Positions 1 to 8,612 are shown, counted from the first letter of the stretch. The stretch: 64,000 nt of DNA from Pseudomonadota bacterium (GCA_023390245.1 JAEWDF010000064.1:18204-82203); one strand, 5' to 3'. Notes: generated by a model from the letters alone, not told the origin. Program-made: numbers and translations.

Positions 1-733
1 CCGCCGCCTCTCGCGCCGCCGTCCGCGCCTCGACATAGCGGTCGTAGCCGCCGCCATGGACCGTGACGCCCAGGCCCGAAAGCTCCACGATCCGGTCCAT
101 GCGGCGCAGCAGGGAGCGGTCATGACTGACGGCGACCACGCCGCCGGGCCAGCGCGCCACGAAATCCGCCACCAGGGCGCGGCCTTCGGCGTCCAGGTGA
201 TTGGTCGGCTCGTCCAGCAGCAGCAGGTCCGGCCGCGCCAGCACGACGCCGGCCAGCCGCAGCCGCGTCTGTTCCCCGCCGCTGAGCGCAGAGGCGTCCC
301 GGTCCGGCGACAGGCCGTCCAGCCCCGCCTCCCGCAGCGCGGCCTCCATCCGCGTCTCCAGGGTCCAGTCCGCCTCGGCCAGGTCCGCCTCGCTCGCCGT
401 CCCGGCCAGGACGCGCTCCAGCACGGCGAAGGCCGGGCCGACGCCCAGCAGCCGGGCGACCGTCTCGCCGGCGGCGATGTCGCGGCGCTGCTCCAGCAGG
501 GCGACCGATCCAACGCGCGTCACGACGCCCGCGTCAGGCGGCCGGTCGCCGGACAGCAGACGCAGCAGGGTGCTCTTGCCCGCGCCGTTGCGGCCGACGA
601 CGCCGGTGCGTTCCGCGCCGAAGCCGAGCGTCAGATTGTCGAAGAGGACGGCGCCGTCAGGCGTCCGTGCGGCGACCTTGTCGAGCGTCGCGAACGCGGA
701 CGGGGATGCGCTTGGGTTCGGGCTGGCGGGCAT
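1..733 (-). CDS. ABC-F family ATPase, N-terminal part (runs off the left edge)
   Basis: This is the first 244 residues of a soluble ABC-F protein; these act on ribosomes (translation rescue or antibiotic protection) rather than in membrane transport. A Walker A motif GRNGAGKST lies near residue 48, the ABC signature LSGGEQTRLRLA near 150 and the ABC-F hallmark DEPTNHLD near 172, followed by AVSHD with the switch histidine. The linker and second ATPase domain lie outside the window. The start is the ATG at 733, because family similarity begins about 15 residues later and no better start lies upstream in frame. The family is certain; the exact member (Uup, EttA, resistance type) cannot be told from half the protein. 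Confidence 0.88.
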   Translation of the reverse strand, partial: MPASPNPSASPSAFATLDKVAARTPDGAVLFDNLTLGFGAERTGVVGRNGAGKSTLLRLLSGDRPPDAGVVTRVGSVALLEQRRDIAAGETVARLLGVGPAFAVLERVLAGTASEADLAEADWTLETRMEAALREAGLDGLSPDRDASALSGGEQTRLRLAGVVLARPDLLLLDEPTNHLDAEGRALVADFVARWPGGVVAVSHDRSLLRRMDRIVELSGLGVTVHGGGYDRYVEARTAAREAA

Positions 734-791
734 GGAGGATCGTGAGCAGCAGGGCGGACAGGGCGAAACCGGTAGCCAGCGCGCTGATCAT
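657..791 (-). CDS. Possible small membrane protein overlapping the ABC-F start
   Basis: This 44-residue frame starts with an ATG 10 bases after AGGAG. It encodes one hydrophobic segment (residues 1-19, ALATGFALSALLLTIL) followed by an arginine-rich tail, the layout of a single-pass small membrane protein. It overlaps the first 77 bases of the ABC-F gene in another frame on the same strand, so it could be a translationally coupled leader. The overlap also means part of its apparent coding character may simply mirror the larger gene. I do not recognise a family. Confidence 0.3.
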   Translation of the reverse strand: MISALATGFALSALLLTILHARQPEPKRIPVRVRDARQGRRTDA

Positions 792-903
792 GATCGTCGA
801 ACTCCTGCTCGATACTCCGAACCGGGAGGATGGGTCCTGGAAAGGGCCGGCGCAAGGGGGCGCGCCTCCCAGGGGAAACACGCCCGCGTGATCGCCGGCC
901 GGC

Positions 904-1833
904 TCAGCCTTCGGCCGTCTCCACCGGATGGCGCGAGAACTGGCCCCGCCAGACGATCCACACGCTGCTGAGCAGCAGCAGCGCCGTGGTCACCACGCTG
1001 GCCTCAGGACCGAAGGCTGCGCCGGTCAACCACCACGGCGCCGAGGCCGAGGGGACCAGGTCGGTCACCAGCGGCGTCGCCTCGACCACCTGGCCCGAGA
1101 CCTCCAGGCCGAACCCCAGGCCCAGCAGCCAGTTCCACGCCGCATGCCAGCCGCACACGCCCCACAGCGATCCCTCGCGCGCCGCGTAGAGGCCGATGAA
1201 GACGCCGAACAGCACGATGTTGACCACGCCCACCGCCAGTTCGCGCGAGGGCTCGATGTTGCCGCCATGGGCCAGGCCGAACAGCACGGCGTTGACCAAC
1301 ATCGCGATCCACAGGCCGTGACGCGAGGCGATCAGTTGCATCAGCCAGCCGCGGAAGACGATCTCCTCGGTCGAGCCCTGGACGATGAAGCCCAGCAGCA
1401 GCACGACCAGCGGGACCAGGGCCGCCGGCGAGAAGGCCCCGCCCAGCACCCCCGCGCCCTCGACGCGATAGCCGCCCAGCAGGGCGATGATCCCGACCAC
1501 GGCCAGCAGATAGGCCAGCCCCAGGCCGTAGCCCCGCGCGAACCGCACAAGGCCGCGTCCGTTGAAGCCCACCGTCTCCGGTCCCCGCCGCTCGAACAGC
1601 CGGACCCAGGCCAGCGCCATGATCGCGGTCAGGCCGAAGCCGACGAACAGGATGTAGGCGGTGCCCTGCCAGCCCCCCTGGCCGCTCGGATCGATCAGGC
1701 CGGTCATGATCGCCGGCACGGCGGCGATGGCCTGGCCGGCGATCATGAACACCGCCCCCAGCAGGATGGCCGCCCAGGTCCAGGTCCGCCGGTGACCCGG
1801 CCGACGCGGCGCGTAGAGTTCGACGCCCTTCAT
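904..1833 (-). CDS. CPBP family intramembrane metalloprotease
   Basis: This 309-residue polytopic membrane protein carries the CPBP/Abi signature. Motif 1 is EEIVFRGWL near residue 155, with the paired glutamates and the RxxW-like turn, and motif 2 is FGLAHGGN about 30 residues later, with the metal or catalytic histidine. Members include type II CAAX-prenyl-protease-like enzymes and bacteriocin self-immunity proteins; the substrate here is unknown. The start at 1833 is supported by GGGGGAG placed 8 bases upstream; an earlier in-frame start would add 27 non-conserved polar residues. It reads in the same direction as the membrane genes upstream and may share their transcript. Confidence 0.85.
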   Translation of the reverse strand: MKGVELYAPRRPGHRRTWTWAAILLGAVFMIAGQAIAAVPAIMTGLIDPSGQGGWQGTAYILFVGFGLTAIMALAWVRLFERRGPETVGFNGRGLVRFARGYGLGLAYLLAVVGIIALLGGYRVEGAGVLGGAFSPAALVPLVVLLLGFIVQGSTEEIVFRGWLMQLIASRHGLWIAMLVNAVLFGLAHGGNIEPSRELAVGVVNIVLFGVFIGLYAAREGSLWGVCGWHAAWNWLLGLGFGLEVSGQVVEATPLVTDLVPSASAPWWLTGAAFGPEASVVTTALLLLSSVWIVWRGQFSRHPVETAEG

Positions 1834-1858
1834 GATGTCCGCTCCCCCTCGTTGTGAT

Positions 1859-2752
1859 TTAAATTGAGACCGACAGGCCCCGGATATCGCGCCAGGCCGC
1901 CGAGAACGGCGCATAGATCACCGCCATCTGCAGCGCCGACAGGAAGGCGTTGACGACCGACCAGACCAGCAGACCGGGCCAGACCTGGGCCAGGATCTCG
2001 CCGGTGGGCAGGCCGTCCAGGCGGCCCAGAGCCCGCACCCCGCCGACGCTCAACTCCACGGCCGCGGTGATCATCCCGCCCAGCAGGCTGACGATGATCG
2101 ACATGACGATGGCGATGACCGCCATGCCCAGCAGCGGCCAGAACCGGCCGCGCGTCGCCGCGAACGAGGCGCCGAGGGCGATTCGGCGACGGTCGACGGT
2201 GATCGGCACGGCCAGGCTCAGCTTCACCGCCAGCCAGACGACCAGGGCGGTCGCCGCCAGGGCCGCGATCACGGCGACCAGGAACCAGATCGCCTGACCG
2301 CTGGCCATGCCCAGGCCGAACAGGGCGCTGGCCGCGAACAGGCCGACGCCGCCGGCCAGGCCGACGATGATGCTGATCACGAAGCTGACGACCAGCACCC
2401 GCACTTCATCCATGCCCAGCCGCAGATAGCCCCATCGGCTCTCCTCGGGCCGCAGCACCGCGCGCGCCACGGCGGCGGACAGCACCGCGCCGAACACCAG
2501 GCCCAGCGGGACCAGCCAGCTCAGCAGGCCCATATAGGCGAAGCCCAGCGCCTGGATGTCCGCCTCGGACGGACTGCTGGACCGCTCCAGCGCCTCGGCC
2601 GCGGCCATGATTCCGGCCCATCGGTCCGCGAACAGGCCGAAGACGGCCAGGAGCAGGACCAGATAGACCAGCCCCCACATGACGGCGACGATCGGCCGTC
2701 GCCGAACGACGCGGAAGCCCTCGAAGGCGGCGTCTGTCGCGGAAAAACTCAT
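1859..2752 (-). CDS. Polytopic membrane protein, paralogue of its upstream neighbour
   Basis: This 297-residue protein has about six long hydrophobic segments. It opens with a conserved-looking pattern (short amphipathic stretch, VVRRRPIVAVMWG, first membrane span) that recurs in the neighbour at 2777-3700, so the two look like tandem paralogues. The architecture resembles membrane domains attached to glycerophosphodiester phosphodiesterases, but no catalytic domain is present. GGGAG lies 8 bases before the ATG at 2752. No function can be assigned; a structural or transport role in the envelope is a guess. Confidence 0.75.
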   Translation of the reverse strand: MSFSATDAAFEGFRVVRRRPIVAVMWGLVYLVLLLAVFGLFADRWAGIMAAAEALERSSSPSEADIQALGFAYMGLLSWLVPLGLVFGAVLSAAVARAVLRPEESRWGYLRLGMDEVRVLVVSFVISIIVGLAGGVGLFAASALFGLGMASGQAIWFLVAVIAALAATALVVWLAVKLSLAVPITVDRRRIALGASFAATRGRFWPLLGMAVIAIVMSIIVSLLGGMITAAVELSVGGVRALGRLDGLPTGEILAQVWPGLLVWSVVNAFLSALQMAVIYAPFSAAWRDIRGLSVSI

Positions 2753-2776
2753 GACCGGGCTCCCTGGCGAGATTCG

Positions 2777-3700
2777 TTAGGATGCTAGCGCATCCTCCCC
2801 CGGCCGCGCCACGGCCGGACCGTCCATCAACTGGCGGCAGGCCGAGGCGAAGGGCGCGCACAGCAGCGTCATGATCGCGCCGTACAGGAAGGCGCCCGGC
2901 CCCAGGACTGCGACCGCCAGCCAGGCCAGGGTCGTCCCCGACGGCAAGACGTCGTTCAGGGTCTGCGGATCGGGCGCCGTCATCAGATGCATCGGGAAGC
3001 CCGAGACGAAGGCGATCAGCACCACCACGGCCATCACGCACCCATAGAGGACGACATAGATGAGCCAGGTGCAAGCCAGCAGGCCAAGCAGCCGCAGCGT
3101 CCGTCCCCGCCCCAGCCGCCAGCCCTCGACGAACGCCAGCCGGTTCAGGATCAGGCTGGCGGGCGCGATCAGCGACAGGCGCGCCATGGCGACCGCCGCA
3201 GCGGCGAACAGGGCCAGCATCAGGACCGAGCCGGCGAGCACCGCCGCCGCCTCGCTGGCTTGCCACAGCACCGCGACCAGGGCTCCACCCAGCAGGACCA
3301 GGACGATGACCACGACATAGGTCCCCAGGAACAGGGCTACGCCGATGACGGCCAGGTGCAGTTCGTCCTTCCCGAAGCGCAGGAAGAAGGCGCGATCCGG
3401 CCGGCCGATCCGCAGCGCCGCGCGCATGGTCGCCGCCCAGACCACCACCGCCGCCGCCAGTTGCGCCACGTTCGCCAGCAGGGACAGGCCCTGCATCGCC
3501 AGGAAACGTTCGAAGAATCCCGGCGGCGGCTCGGCCGTCTCCGCCAGCGGCAGGTCGCGCAGGAGGCCGAGGACCATGCCCGCGCCGGCCAGGCTCACCG
3601 CCATGACCAGGAAACCCCAGACGAAGACCGCCAGCGGATGGCGCCGGATGACGTGGAACGGCGAGGCCATGGCCTCGCCGATGGAGAAGGTCTCAGCCAT
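2777..3700 (-). CDS. Polytopic membrane protein, second of three in tandem
   Basis: This 307-residue membrane protein begins like its downstream paralogue (VIRRHPLAVFVWGFLVMAV) and has about six hydrophobic segments separated by short basic loops. GAAGGAGG six bases before the ATG at 3700 fixes the start and is one of the strongest ribosome sites in the region. The gene overlaps the end of the preceding membrane gene by 8 bases, so the two are probably translationally coupled. The family is unknown to me. The run of three similar-sized membrane proteins suggests a hetero-oligomeric complex, which is inference only. Confidence 0.75.
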   Translation of the reverse strand: MAETFSIGEAMASPFHVIRRHPLAVFVWGFLVMAVSLAGAGMVLGLLRDLPLAETAEPPPGFFERFLAMQGLSLLANVAQLAAAVVVWAATMRAALRIGRPDRAFFLRFGKDELHLAVIGVALFLGTYVVVIVLVLLGGALVAVLWQASEAAAVLAGSVLMLALFAAAAVAMARLSLIAPASLILNRLAFVEGWRLGRGRTLRLLGLLACTWLIYVVLYGCVMAVVVLIAFVSGFPMHLMTAPDPQTLNDVLPSGTTLAWLAVAVLGPGAFLYGAIMTLLCAPFASACRQLMDGPAVARPGEDALAS

Positions 3701-4490
3701 GTGCGCCTCCTTCGGGCGTCCAGTATTCCAGGCGGCGATAGGCGGCGCCGAGAAAGGCCAGGGTCGCCGGCGCCTGCACGGCGTTCAGCACGACGGCGGC
3801 GACCGCCCATCCCCCAGCGCCGGACAGCCGTCCCGCGTTCCACAGCAGCAGCAGGCCCAGGCCCGGCGCCGCGCTCAGCAACAGGTCGGCCAGCAGCGAC
3901 CGGAAACCGCCCTGTGCGATCCCCATGCTGTTCAGCGAGACCATGTGGCCGCGCCCCGCCGTCGCCGGCGCGAACAGCGACAGCCGCACCGCGAGAACGA
4001 CGACCCCATAGAGGATCGCCAGGGTCAGCAGGGCCAGCAGCGCCAGCTTCCACGCGGGCCCGACCTCGGCCCAGCGACCCAGTCGGATCGCCTCCGCGTT
4101 CAGGTCGGCCATGCCGAACACCGCAAGCAGCGCCAGGGCCGCGACCGCCAGGATCATGGTCATGAAGACGCCGCACAGCGCCAGGGCGCCGACCAGGCGA
4201 AGCTCCAGCTCCTTCAGTTGCAGCCCGAACGGCCCGAGGCCCAGGCCCCGCGCCGCTTCGTCGTCCCCGGCGACCGTCAGCCGCGCCAGGGCGCCGCACA
4301 GGATCACGGCGGCCACGACCGCGACCACGAGCCAGACCGGCCGCGCCGTCTGGGGAACCCAGGGCCGCAGACTCCAGATCGCGGCGCTCAGCGCGATCGC
4401 GCCCCAGCCGCCGCGCCAGGCGTGCGCCACGCCCGCCGCCGTCGCCGGCAGCGCCTCGCCCAGCCTCAATCGCCTGTCGCCCTCGGCCAC
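3693..4490 (-). CDS. Polytopic membrane protein, first of three in tandem
   Basis: This 265-residue protein has about six hydrophobic segments and little polar sequence. It starts with GTG at 4490 after a GGGGGTGG stretch, and no in-frame ATG lies near the N-terminus. Its N-terminus (GEALPATAAGVAHAWRGGWGAIALS) resembles the opening of the two downstream genes in layout, which suggests a divergent third paralogue. It overlaps the next gene by 8 bases and is divergent from trmFO, with 73 bases between the two start codons. No function is recognised. Confidence 0.7.
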   Translation of the reverse strand: MAEGDRRLRLGEALPATAAGVAHAWRGGWGAIALSAAIWSLRPWVPQTARPVWLVVAVVAAVILCGALARLTVAGDDEAARGLGLGPFGLQLKELELRLVGALALCGVFMTMILAVAALALLAVFGMADLNAEAIRLGRWAEVGPAWKLALLALLTLAILYGVVVLAVRLSLFAPATAGRGHMVSLNSMGIAQGGFRSLLADLLLSAAPGLGLLLLWNAGRLSGAGGWAVAAVVLNAVQAPATLAFLGAAYRRLEYWTPEGGAHG

Positions 4491-4563
4491 ATTCCACCCC
4501 CGACCTGGCGCCGGTATAGCAGGGGATCATGACACCGGGCCAGCCGGCGGCTATGAGGCCGCG

Positions 4564-5946
4564 ATGACCGTTTCCCCCTCTCCCGTTCACATCATCGGCG
4601 GCGGCCTGGCCGGCTCCGAGGCCGCCTGGCAGATCGCCCGGGCCGGCGTACCCGTCGTTCTGCACGAGATGCGCCGCGACGGCGTGCGGACCGACGCCCA
4701 CCAGACCGACGGCCTGGCCGAACTGGTCTGTTCCAATTCCTTCCGTTCCGACGACTGGGAGTACAACGCCGTCGGCCTGCTGCACGCCGAGATGCGGGCG
4801 CTGGACAGCCTGGTCATGGCCTCGGGTGACGCCAACCAGGTGCCCGCCGGCGGCGCCCTGGCGGTCGACCGCGACGGCTTCTCCCAGGCGGTGACGGCGA
4901 AGCTCGAGGCCCATCCGCTGGTGACCATCGTACGCGAGGAGATCGCCGGCCTGCCGCCCGAGGACTGGGACAACGTCATCGTCGCCACCGGCCCGCTGAC
5001 CTCCCCGGACCTGGCCGAGGCCATACTGAAGGCGACGGGCGAGGAAAGCCTCAGCTTCTTCGACGCCATCGCCCCCATCGTCCACGCCGACTCGATCGAC
5101 TTCGACATAGCCTGGCGCCAGTCGCGCTACGACAAGGAGGGGCCGGGCGGCGACAAGGCGGCCTACGTCAACTGCCCGATGGACAAGGCCCAGTACGAGG
5201 CCTTCATCGACGCCCTGCTGGACGGCCCCAAGGCTGAGTTCAAGGACTGGGAGAACGTCCCCTATTTCGACGGCTGCCTGCCGATCGAAGTGATGGCCGA
5301 GCGCGGCCGCGAGACCCTGCGCCACGGCCCCATGAAGCCGGTCGGCCTGACCAATCCGCGCGACCCGACCGTCAAGCCCCACGCCATCGTCCAGCTGCGC
5401 CAGGACAACGCCTTGGGCACCCTGTTCAACATGGTCGGCTTCCAGACCAAGCTGAAGCACGGGGCCCAGGCCGAGGTGTTCCGTATGATCCCGGGCCTCC
5501 AGAACGCCCAGTTCGCCCGGCTGGGCGGCCTGCACCGCAACACCTTCCTGAACAGCCCCAGGCTGCTGGACCGCCAGTTGCGCCTGAAGGCCATGCCGCG
5601 CCTGCGCTTCGCCGGCCAGGTGACGGGGGTGGAAGGCTATGTCGAAAGCGCCGCAATGGGCCTGCTGACCGGCCGCCTCGCCGCCGCCCAGGCGCTGGGC
5701 CACGACCTGGACCCGCCGCCGCCCGAAACCGCCATCGGCGCCCTGGTCGGGCACATCACCGGCGGCCACCTGGAAGGCGCGAAGTTCCAGCCGATGAACA
5801 TCAACTACGGCCTGCTGCCGCCGCTGGAGGCGCCGCGCGTCGACGCCGAGGGTCGGCGCATCCCGCCCAAGGATCGCGGTCGGGCCAAGAAGCGGCTGAT
5901 GAGCGTTCGGGCGCTGGAGGCGCTGAAGGCCTGGGCCGCCGCCTGA
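4564..5946 (+). CDS. trmFO: Methylenetetrahydrofolate-tRNA-(uracil-54-C5)-methyltransferase
   Basis: TrmFO makes 5-methyluridine at position 54 of tRNA, taking the carbon from methylene-THF and electrons from FADH2. The 460-residue protein has the N-terminal FAD-binding glycine motif GGGLAGSEAAWQ. Further family blocks are ELVCSNSFRSDD, NVIVATGPLTSPDL and, near the C-terminus, FAGQVTGVEGYVESAAMG. The ATG at 4564 places the glycine motif about ten residues in, as usual; upstream in-frame sequence is the shadow of the divergent membrane gene. Length and motifs fit the folate-dependent, Gram-positive/alphaproteobacterial type rather than the SAM-dependent TrmA. Confidence 0.96.
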   Translation: MTVSPSPVHIIGGGLAGSEAAWQIARAGVPVVLHEMRRDGVRTDAHQTDGLAELVCSNSFRSDDWEYNAVGLLHAEMRALDSLVMASGDANQVPAGGALAVDRDGFSQAVTAKLEAHPLVTIVREEIAGLPPEDWDNVIVATGPLTSPDLAEAILKATGEESLSFFDAIAPIVHADSIDFDIAWRQSRYDKEGPGGDKAAYVNCPMDKAQYEAFIDALLDGPKAEFKDWENVPYFDGCLPIEVMAERGRETLRHGPMKPVGLTNPRDPTVKPHAIVQLRQDNALGTLFNMVGFQTKLKHGAQAEVFRMIPGLQNAQFARLGGLHRNTFLNSPRLLDRQLRLKAMPRLRFAGQVTGVEGYVESAAMGLLTGRLAAAQALGHDLDPPPPETAIGALVGHITGGHLEGAKFQPMNINYGLLPPLEAPRVDAEGRRIPPKDRGRAKKRLMSVRALEALKAWAAA

Positions 5947-5994
5947 ACGCGGCCGTTGACGACGGACGCGGGACGTGGCCTTAGCCCGCGTCCC

Positions 5995-7377
5995 ATGTCT
6001 CTTCTCAGCCCTCAGTCCCGATCCGTCCTGCGCGACCTGCTGGCCCTGGCTTGGCCGGTGGTGCTGGCGCGCGTCGGCATCATGACCATGGGGCTGACCG
6101 ACGCCATCGTGGTGGGCCACTACGCCAGCCGCGAGCTGGCCTATCACTCCCTGGCCTGGGCGCCGTCGTCGGTGGTGCTGACCACGGCCGTCGGCCTGAT
6201 GATGGGGGTGCAGGTCATCACCGCCCGCCTGCGCGGCGAGGGACGCGGCGACGAGGTCGGCGCCGTCCTGCGGCGCGGCATGGTCTATGCGTTGCAGATC
6301 GGCCTGATCTCCATGGTCGGCCTGATGCTGCTGGGTCCGTTCGGCCTGATGCACATGGGGCTGGAGGACGGCTTGGGCGACGCCGCCTCGCCGGTCCTGA
6401 TGATCTTCGCCCTGTCGATGCCGGCCTATCTGATCTCCGTCGCCGCCCAGTTCTTCCTGGAAGGCCTGCATCGGCCCAAGGCGGGCATGGTGGCCATGTG
6501 GGTGGCTAACGCGGTCAATCTGGCGCTCAACGTCGTGCTGGTGCCGGACATGCTGGGCCTGGGCGTGGACGGCGCCATGGCCTCAGCCTGGGCGACCTTC
6601 GGCGCGCGCACGGCCCTGGCGGTCTTCCTGGTCGTCTTCATCCTGCGCCTGCCCGAGGCGCGGGCCTGGGGCCTGTTCGCCAAGCCCAGGCGCGACCGTT
6701 CGATAGAGGTCGAGCAGATCCGCGTCGGCATCGGCGCCGGATCGTCGAACTTCATCGAGGTCGGCGCCTTCGCCGCCATGACCCTGTTCGCCGGCCAGCT
6801 GGGCGCGGCCCAGACCGCCAGCTGGGCTATCGTCATCAATGTGTCCGCCATCGTCTTCATGGTGCCGATGGGCCTGGCGTCGGCGACCGCCGTGCTGGTC
6901 GGTCGCGCCTATGGGGCGGGCGACGCCCCCGGCGTCATGCGCAGCGGCCTGACCGGCGTCGGCGTCGTGACGGTGCTGGCCTTCGTCATCGCCATCGGCC
7001 TGTGGCTGGGGGCGCGGCCGGTGATCGGCGCCTATACGACCGATCCGGCGATCGTGGCCATCGCCGCCCCGGCCCTGGTCCTGGCCACCCTGTTCTTCGT
7101 CGCCGACGCCCAGCAGGTCGTCGCCGCCCAGGCCAACCGCGCCGCCGGCGACGTGATCTGGCCGACGCTGATGCATCTTCTGTCCTACGGCGTCATCATG
7201 ATCCCGCTGGGCTGGTGGCTGGCCCACCGCATCGGCGTCAACGGCCTGGTCTGGTCGGTGATCGTCGCCAGCGTCATCTCCGGCGCCCTGCTGACGGGCC
7301 GGTTCCTGCGGATCGCGCGACGGATGGCGGTGAGGACTGACGGCTGGAGAACAGCCCTGAGCGGTCCTTCCGAATGA
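5995..7377 (+). CDS. MATE family efflux transporter
   Basis: This 460-residue integral membrane protein has about twelve hydrophobic segments in two similar halves, as in MATE-type Na+/H+-coupled multidrug exporters (NorM/DinF-like). The first segment (LLALAWPVVLARVGIMTMGLTDAIVVG) and the mid-protein block around GIGAGSSNFIEVGAFAAMTLFAG are typical. The ATG at 5995 is chosen; a TTG at 5956 would add 13 residues that do not look conserved. No clear ribosome site precedes either start. Transcription probably ends at the hairpin just after the stop codon. Confidence 0.9.
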   Translation: MSLLSPQSRSVLRDLLALAWPVVLARVGIMTMGLTDAIVVGHYASRELAYHSLAWAPSSVVLTTAVGLMMGVQVITARLRGEGRGDEVGAVLRRGMVYALQIGLISMVGLMLLGPFGLMHMGLEDGLGDAASPVLMIFALSMPAYLISVAAQFFLEGLHRPKAGMVAMWVANAVNLALNVVLVPDMLGLGVDGAMASAWATFGARTALAVFLVVFILRLPEARAWGLFAKPRRDRSIEVEQIRVGIGAGSSNFIEVGAFAAMTLFAGQLGAAQTASWAIVINVSAIVFMVPMGLASATAVLVGRAYGAGDAPGVMRSGLTGVGVVTVLAFVIAIGLWLGARPVIGAYTTDPAIVAIAAPALVLATLFFVADAQQVVAAQANRAAGDVIWPTLMHLLSYGVIMIPLGWWLAHRIGVNGLVWSVIVASVISGALLTGRFLRIARRMAVRTDGWRTALSGPSE

Positions 7378-7379
7378 CC

Positions 7380-7404
7380 GTGAGGGAGGCCAGCAGACCC
7401 TCAC
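7380..7404. terminator. Hairpin between convergent genes
   Basis: GTGAGGG and CCCTCAC form a perfect 7-bp stem with an 11-base loop just after the MATE stop codon, followed by the palindrome CTAGCGCGCTAG that overlaps the end of the convergent gene. There is no clear T-run, so termination strength is uncertain. Confidence 0.5.
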
Positions 7405-7411
7405 TAGCGCG

Positions 7412-7852
7412 CTAGCGCAGCCTCGCTCTTATTTCCGGAAGCCTACCTTGCCAATCAACCAACTTACCTGACGAGACGTCGATGCCATCGCAAACAATGG
7501 CCTTCAATGCCGCGGCAGGCGGGTAGGAGGGGGGGATTGGTTCCCACCCCGGAACTTGAGGCTCGGAAAGCTTGATAGTCCCGTCACGAGCAATCCGCTT
7601 TTCCTCAGTGACACGCCATTGACCCAGTGAGCAGTTGATCTCAACCGCCATGTCTCGGCGGACTTCCTCCCAAGCCTCGCCAACTTCGGGGTATATGCTG
7701 ACAAGCGTAGCTGACGTCGTTTGATCTGAGCGATGAACACTAGAAAGCGGCAACACAAAAGCGGTGTCATTGCTGATGGCGAGGATGATCCCATCATCCG
7801 TTTGAAACTGCCCTTGAAGGGCAAATACCAATACCAAGGACGCCAAGCTCAT
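7412..7852 (-). CDS. Hypothetical exported protein in an AT-richer island
   Basis: This 146-residue protein starts with a short signal-peptide-like segment (MSLASLVLVFALQG) and continues as a soluble domain. It has two cysteines (near residues 91 and 122) that could form a disulphide and a proline-rich stretch near the C-terminus. Base composition is visibly less GC-rich than in neighbouring genes and codon use is less biased, which suggests recent acquisition. The start follows GGAAG closely. I recognise no family; it resembles the many small exported orphans found in Caulobacteraceae and sphingomonads. An inverted repeat lies about 50 bases upstream. Confidence 0.65.
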   Translation of the reverse strand: MSLASLVLVFALQGQFQTDDGIILAISNDTAFVLPLSSVHRSDQTTSATLVSIYPEVGEAWEEVRRDMAVEINCSLGQWRVTEEKRIARDGTIKLSEPQVPGWEPIPPSYPPAAALKAIVCDGIDVSSGKLVDWQGRLPEIRARLR

Positions 7853-7901
7853 CTAACTTCCATGTGGTGGTGATGCCATCGTCACCTTAGCAGCAGGTGG
7901 C

Positions 7902-7936
7902 TGAAGGTCCGCAATGGGTGGTTAGCGGACGTCGCC
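7902..7936 (+). repeat. Island repeat copy 1 (GTCCGC-N12-GCGGAC)
   Basis: The core arms GTCCGC (7907-7912) and GCGGAC (7925-7930) flank AATGGGTGGTTA. The copy lies between the divergent starts of the two island genes. Related copies, all in the same orientation, occur at 8588, 14882, 15255 and 15593. Confidence 0.75.
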
Positions 7937-7999
7937 CCGAGCTCTGACGAAGGAGGAAGCGCGCTGACGGACAATTGAAGGTTTTGGCGCTCAGACGCT

Positions 8000-8581
8000 A
8001 TGCTTTCCCTACGCGTAGTGGGGGATGGCTCTGTGGATTTTGAAAGAGACTCGTTTTCTAACCGGCTTCTGCCGAACGAACGGATCGTATGGTCCGGTAG
8101 ACCAGCAAGCGGGCTGATGTTCACAACCATGGACGCCTTTTTGCTGCCTTTCAGCGTGGTATGGATCGGCTTCGCGGTTATTTGGACAGCCACTGCCGCC
8201 AGTTCCGGTGCGGGTCCTTTTTTCGTCCTCTGGGGTCTGATGTTCGTCGTGATCGGTATCACGGTGATGTGGGGCCGCTTCTGGTTTGATGCTTGGCTGC
8301 GCGGGAAGACCCGGTACGCATTGACCGAACATCGACTGCTGATCTCCCGACCGGGACCATTCGGCGCCTTCACGGCTGTGTCGATTGATCGCCTCCCTGA
8401 AGCTCGCCTGATCGAGCGGAAAGACGGTCGCGGCTCAATCCGCTTTGGCCAAGCGAACATGTTCGCAGCAGGTGGTTTTGGTATTTGGGTGCCCAGCCTG
8501 GACGGCGTGCCACAGCTTATCGGCGTCTCAGACGCGCGACGGGTATTCGACATGGTTCAGGAGGCGGTCGCTCGGCGCTAA
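8000..8581 (+). CDS. Membrane protein with a PH-like C-terminal domain
   Basis: This protein of up to 193 residues has two adjacent membrane segments (about residues 40-65 and 70-95). A C-terminal segment contains the pattern YALTEHRLLISRPGPFGAFTAVSIDRL, typical of bacterial PH-like (bPH) domains, where a transmembrane hairpin is followed by a beta-rich domain. The ATG at 8000 has no ribosome site, but a GTG at 8033 lies 7 bases after GGGGGA and may be the true start, giving 182 residues. The gene lies between two copies of the island repeat and has atypical base composition. The function of such proteins is mostly unknown. Confidence 0.75.
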   Translation: MLSLRVVGDGSVDFERDSFSNRLLPNERIVWSGRPASGLMFTTMDAFLLPFSVVWIGFAVIWTATAASSGAGPFFVLWGLMFVVIGITVMWGRFWFDAWLRGKTRYALTEHRLLISRPGPFGAFTAVSIDRLPEARLIERKDGRGSIRFGQANMFAAGGFGIWVPSLDGVPQLIGVSDARRVFDMVQEAVARR

Positions 8582-8587
8582 ATTATC

Positions 8588-8612
8588 GTCCGCAATGGGT
8601 CGCTTTAAGACT
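8588..8612 (+). repeat. Island repeat copy 2, degenerate right arm
   Basis: GTCCGCAATGGGTCG is identical to the left half of the other copies, while the right arm has decayed. It starts 6 bases after the stop codon of the membrane/PH gene. Confidence 0.6.

Noticed and set aside
3595..6471. Long minus-strand open frame of 958 codons across trmFO and the MATE gene.
   Set aside because: Histidine, glutamine, glycine and arginine dominate, as expected of the antisense of GC-rich genes, and trmFO and MATE are certain on the other strand.
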